This document shows positions 11,152-13,412 of a stretch of DNA of 13,412 bases, in pieces (position 1 is the first letter of the stretch; the number at the start of each line of letters is the position of its first letter). Below the pieces are notes generated by a model, which saw only the letters and a list, made by a program, of their open reading frames with translations, was not told the origin of the DNA and made no database searches. The position numbers and the translations under genes are program-made. Source of the stretch: Holosporales bacterium (GTDB lineage Bacteria; Pseudomonadota; Alphaproteobacteria; BNTO01); assembly GCA_031273545.1 (NCBI GenBank), contig JAISRQ010000133.1, positions 1-13,412 of the forward strand, given 5' to 3'.

Positions 11152-13412
11152 ATGGCATATCATGGAGCAAAGACGTCCGAGCGCGGAGAGATTCCGACAA
11201 GTTTTGATAAAATTCGCATATCAATTGCCAGTCCGGAGAAAATACGATCGTGGTCCTTTGGTGAAGTAAAAAAGCCGGAAACGATCAATTATAGGACATT
11301 CAAGCCAGAGCGAGATGGTCTTTTTTGCGCAAGGATTTTTGGACCAATCAAGGACTACGAATGTTTATGCGGGAAATATAAGCGCATGAAATACCGGGGG
11401 ATTGTTTGCGAAAAATGCGGAGTCGAAGTTACGCAAAGTAAAATTAGAAGAGAGCGCATGGGGCATATCGACTTGGTATCTCCGGTGGCGCATATCTGGT
11501 TTACAAAGTCTTTGCCTAGCCGTATTGGCGTATTATTAGACATGACTTTGAAAGACATAGAGAAGATCCTGTATTTTGAAAGTTATGTTGTTATCGATCC
11601 AGGACTTACACCGTTTCAGAAGTATCAGTTATTGAGCGAAGAAGACGTTCAAAAAGTCCAAGACGAGTACGGAGAGGATGCTATTCTTGTGGGCATTGGG
11701 GCAGAGGCGCTGAAGGTGTTACTTCAAGCAATTGACCCTGTGAATGATGTCATTGCAATGCGCATAGAGATGGATGAGCAAGTTTCCGAAATTCGGAGGA
11801 AAAAGCTGATTAAACGCATAAAATTGCTTGAGGCGTTTGCTGATTCTGGGACAAAGCCGGAGTACCTTATCTTGGATGTGATTCCTGTTATTCCGCCGGA
11901 GCTTCGTCCATTGGTTCCTTTGGATGGGGGGCGTTTTGCTACCAGTGATTTGAATGACCTATATCGCCGTGTCATAAACCGGAATAATCGTTTGAAGCGT
12001 TTACTCGAACTCAGGGCTCCGGACGTTATTGTCCGAAATGAGAAACGAATGTTGCAAGAGTCTGTGGATGCGCTTTTTGATAATGGACGTCGTGGACGGG
12101 CTATTTCTGGGAGTAATAAGCGACCGCTGAAATCGCTGTCGGACATGTTAAAAGGAAAACATGGGCGCTTCCGTCAGAACTTGCTTGGAAAACGTGTCGA
12201 CTATTCTGGGCGTTCTGTGATTATCGTTGGGCCTGGGCTGAAGTTGCATCAGTGTGGACTTCCAAAGCGGATGGCGTTGGAGCTGTTTAGGCCGTTTGTG
12301 TATTCGCGTTTGGAGCGCTGTGGCTTGGCGAATACACTTAAGTCGGCGAAGCGCATGGTTGAGAAGGAGCGTCCTGAGGTTTGGGATGTCCTTGAAGAGG
12401 TGATTCGCGAGCATCCTGTTTTGCTGAACCGCGCACCTACGCTACATAGGCTTGGTATTCAGGCATTTGAGCCTGTGCTCATCGAGGGGAAGGCTATTCA
12501 GCTTCATCCTTTGGTTTGTACGGCGTTTAACGCGGACTTCGACGGAGACCAAATGGCTGTGCATGTGCCTTTGTCCATGGAGTCGCAGTTGGAATGTCGC
12601 GCGTTGATGATGTCGACAAATAACATATTGAATCCGTCAAATGGAAAGCCAATTATTGTTCCGTCACAAGATATTATTCTTGGGCTATATTATCTTACTA
12701 TTTCTGTGGATAGTATGCCTGGCGAGGGGATGATCTTTGGGGATATTGGCGAGATAGAATATGCGTTGTTTAATAAGACTATAAGCATTCACTCGAAAAT
12801 AATGTGCAGAATTAAGATTAAGGACGAAAATGGCGAGGAACATTATCAGCGCTATGATACGACTCCTGGGCGTGTTCTTTTGTGGCAGATTGTGCCGCGG
12901 CACCCGAAGATCTCTTTTGAATTAATAAATAAAAAACTGATATCCACGGATGTAGGCAAACTTATTGATTTAATTCATAGGTTCTGTGGCGGAAAGCAGA
13001 CTGTTATTTTCGCGGATAAATTAATGACGCTTGGTTTCTCGTATATGACTAAGGGGTCCATTTCCTTTGGAAAGGACGATTTGGTTGTGCCAAAAGAAAA
13101 GGCCGAATTAGTTGGAGCAAGTAAATCTTTAGTGTCTGATTATGAACAGCAATATCTTGACGGGTTAATTACTGAACGAGAAAAATATAACAAGGTAATT
13201 GACGCGTGGGATGCGTGTACTGATAGAATCGCAAAATTCATGACGTCGGCGTTGTCTGCTGTTGAGCCAGGGGCTCAGCCGAACTCCGTGTATATGATGA
13301 TGGATTCGAAGGCTAGAGGTTCCATTGCTCAGATGAAGCAGCTGGCCGGAATGCGCGGTTTGATGGCTAACCCGTCGGGCGACATTATTGCGACGCCAAT
13401 TACGTCCAACTT
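11152..13412 (+). CDS. rpoC: DNA-directed RNA polymerase subunit beta-prime (3' end outside window)
   Basis: The beta-prime subunit carries the catalytic magnesium site. Translation from ATG at 11152 (AAGGAG upstream) stays open to the right edge, giving 753 residues of an expected 1380-1400. Visible landmarks: the N-terminal zinc site CLCG with CEKC; the clamp/lid region including GKHGRFRQNLLGKRVDYSGRS in two parts; LNRAPTLHRLGIQAF; and the catalytic loop NADFDGDQMA (460-469), with Asp462, Asp464 and Asp466 matching E. coli D460, D462 and D464. The last residues, RGSIAQMKQLAGMRGLMANPSG then TPITSN, lie just before the bridge helix. No frameshift is seen. Confidence 0.98.
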   Translation, partial: MAYHGAKTSERGEIPTSFDKIRISIASPEKIRSWSFGEVKKPETINYRTFKPERDGLFCARIFGPIKDYECLCGKYKRMKYRGIVCEKCGVEVTQSKIRRERMGHIDLVSPVAHIWFTKSLPSRIGVLLDMTLKDIEKILYFESYVVIDPGLTPFQKYQLLSEEDVQKVQDEYGEDAILVGIGAEALKVLLQAIDPVNDVIAMRIEMDEQVSEIRRKKLIKRIKLLEAFADSGTKPEYLILDVIPVIPPELRPLVPLDGGRFATSDLNDLYRRVINRNNRLKRLLELRAPDVIVRNEKRMLQESVDALFDNGRRGRAISGSNKRPLKSLSDMLKGKHGRFRQNLLGKRVDYSGRSVIIVGPGLKLHQCGLPKRMALELFRPFVYSRLERCGLANTLKSAKRMVEKERPEVWDVLEEVIREHPVLLNRAPTLHRLGIQAFEPVLIEGKAIQLHPLVCTAFNADFDGDQMAVHVPLSMESQLECRALMMSTNNILNPSNGKPIIVPSQDIILGLYYLTISVDSMPGEGMIFGDIGEIEYALFNKTISIHSKIMCRIKIKDENGEEHYQRYDTTPGRVLLWQIVPRHPKISFELINKKLISTDVGKLIDLIHRFCGGKQTVIFADKLMTLGFSYMTKGSISFGKDDLVVPKEKAELVGASKSLVSDYEQQYLDGLITEREKYNKVIDAWDACTDRIAKFMTSALSAVEPGAQPNSVYMMMDSKARGSIAQMKQLAGMRGLMANPSGDIIATPITSN

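Overview
The window looks like a piece of an alphaproteobacterial chromosome, probably from a host-associated lineage such as Holosporales. RpoB and RpoC read as clearly alphaproteobacterial in type. There are full TTAA-N7-TTAA motifs of the kind bound by CtrA, one with a GANTC methylation site in its spacer. A secreted BspA-type leucine-rich-repeat protein, common in protist symbionts, sits beside the ribosomal/RNA polymerase operon. The exact lineage is an inference from memory of these families, not from a database search.

Layout. The left edge (2-229) is the end of an unidentified gene with an extreme lysine tail. After a non-coding gap holding a palindromic repeat comes rodA (490-1656), the cell-elongation SEDS glycosyltransferase. 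It is followed within about 50 bp by its own-promoter rnpB, the RNase P RNA (1703-2101). Two more copies of the palindromic repeat fill the gap up to a minus-strand gene for a secreted leucine-rich-repeat protein (2330-3544).

From 3545 to 4272 there is no convincing gene. This stretch holds an AT-rich centre with two CtrA-type boxes, flanked by inverted, degenerate C/T-rich repeat blocks. On the right these form an array of about six units of 34-38 bp. Next come a structured hairpin region and a near-consensus sigma-70 promoter.

That promoter should drive the classic operon rplK-rplA-rplJ-rplL-rpoB-rpoC (4273 to the right edge, rpoC incomplete). The operon makes the ribosomal stalk (L11, L1, L10, L12) and the beta and beta-prime subunits of RNA polymerase. 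Control points can be seen between its genes: a hairpin in the rplK leader, an ATGA overlap of rplK and rplA, twin hairpins after rplA, a probable L10-type leader followed by a 31-codon upstream ORF before rplJ, an attenuator-like terminator between rplL and rpoB, and a perfect-stem hairpin between rpoB and rpoC. The usual upstream partners secE and nusG are absent.

The best candidates for something undescribed are the palindromic repeat family with competing hairpins, the CtrA-box/inverted-repeat island, and the uORF in the rplJ leader.
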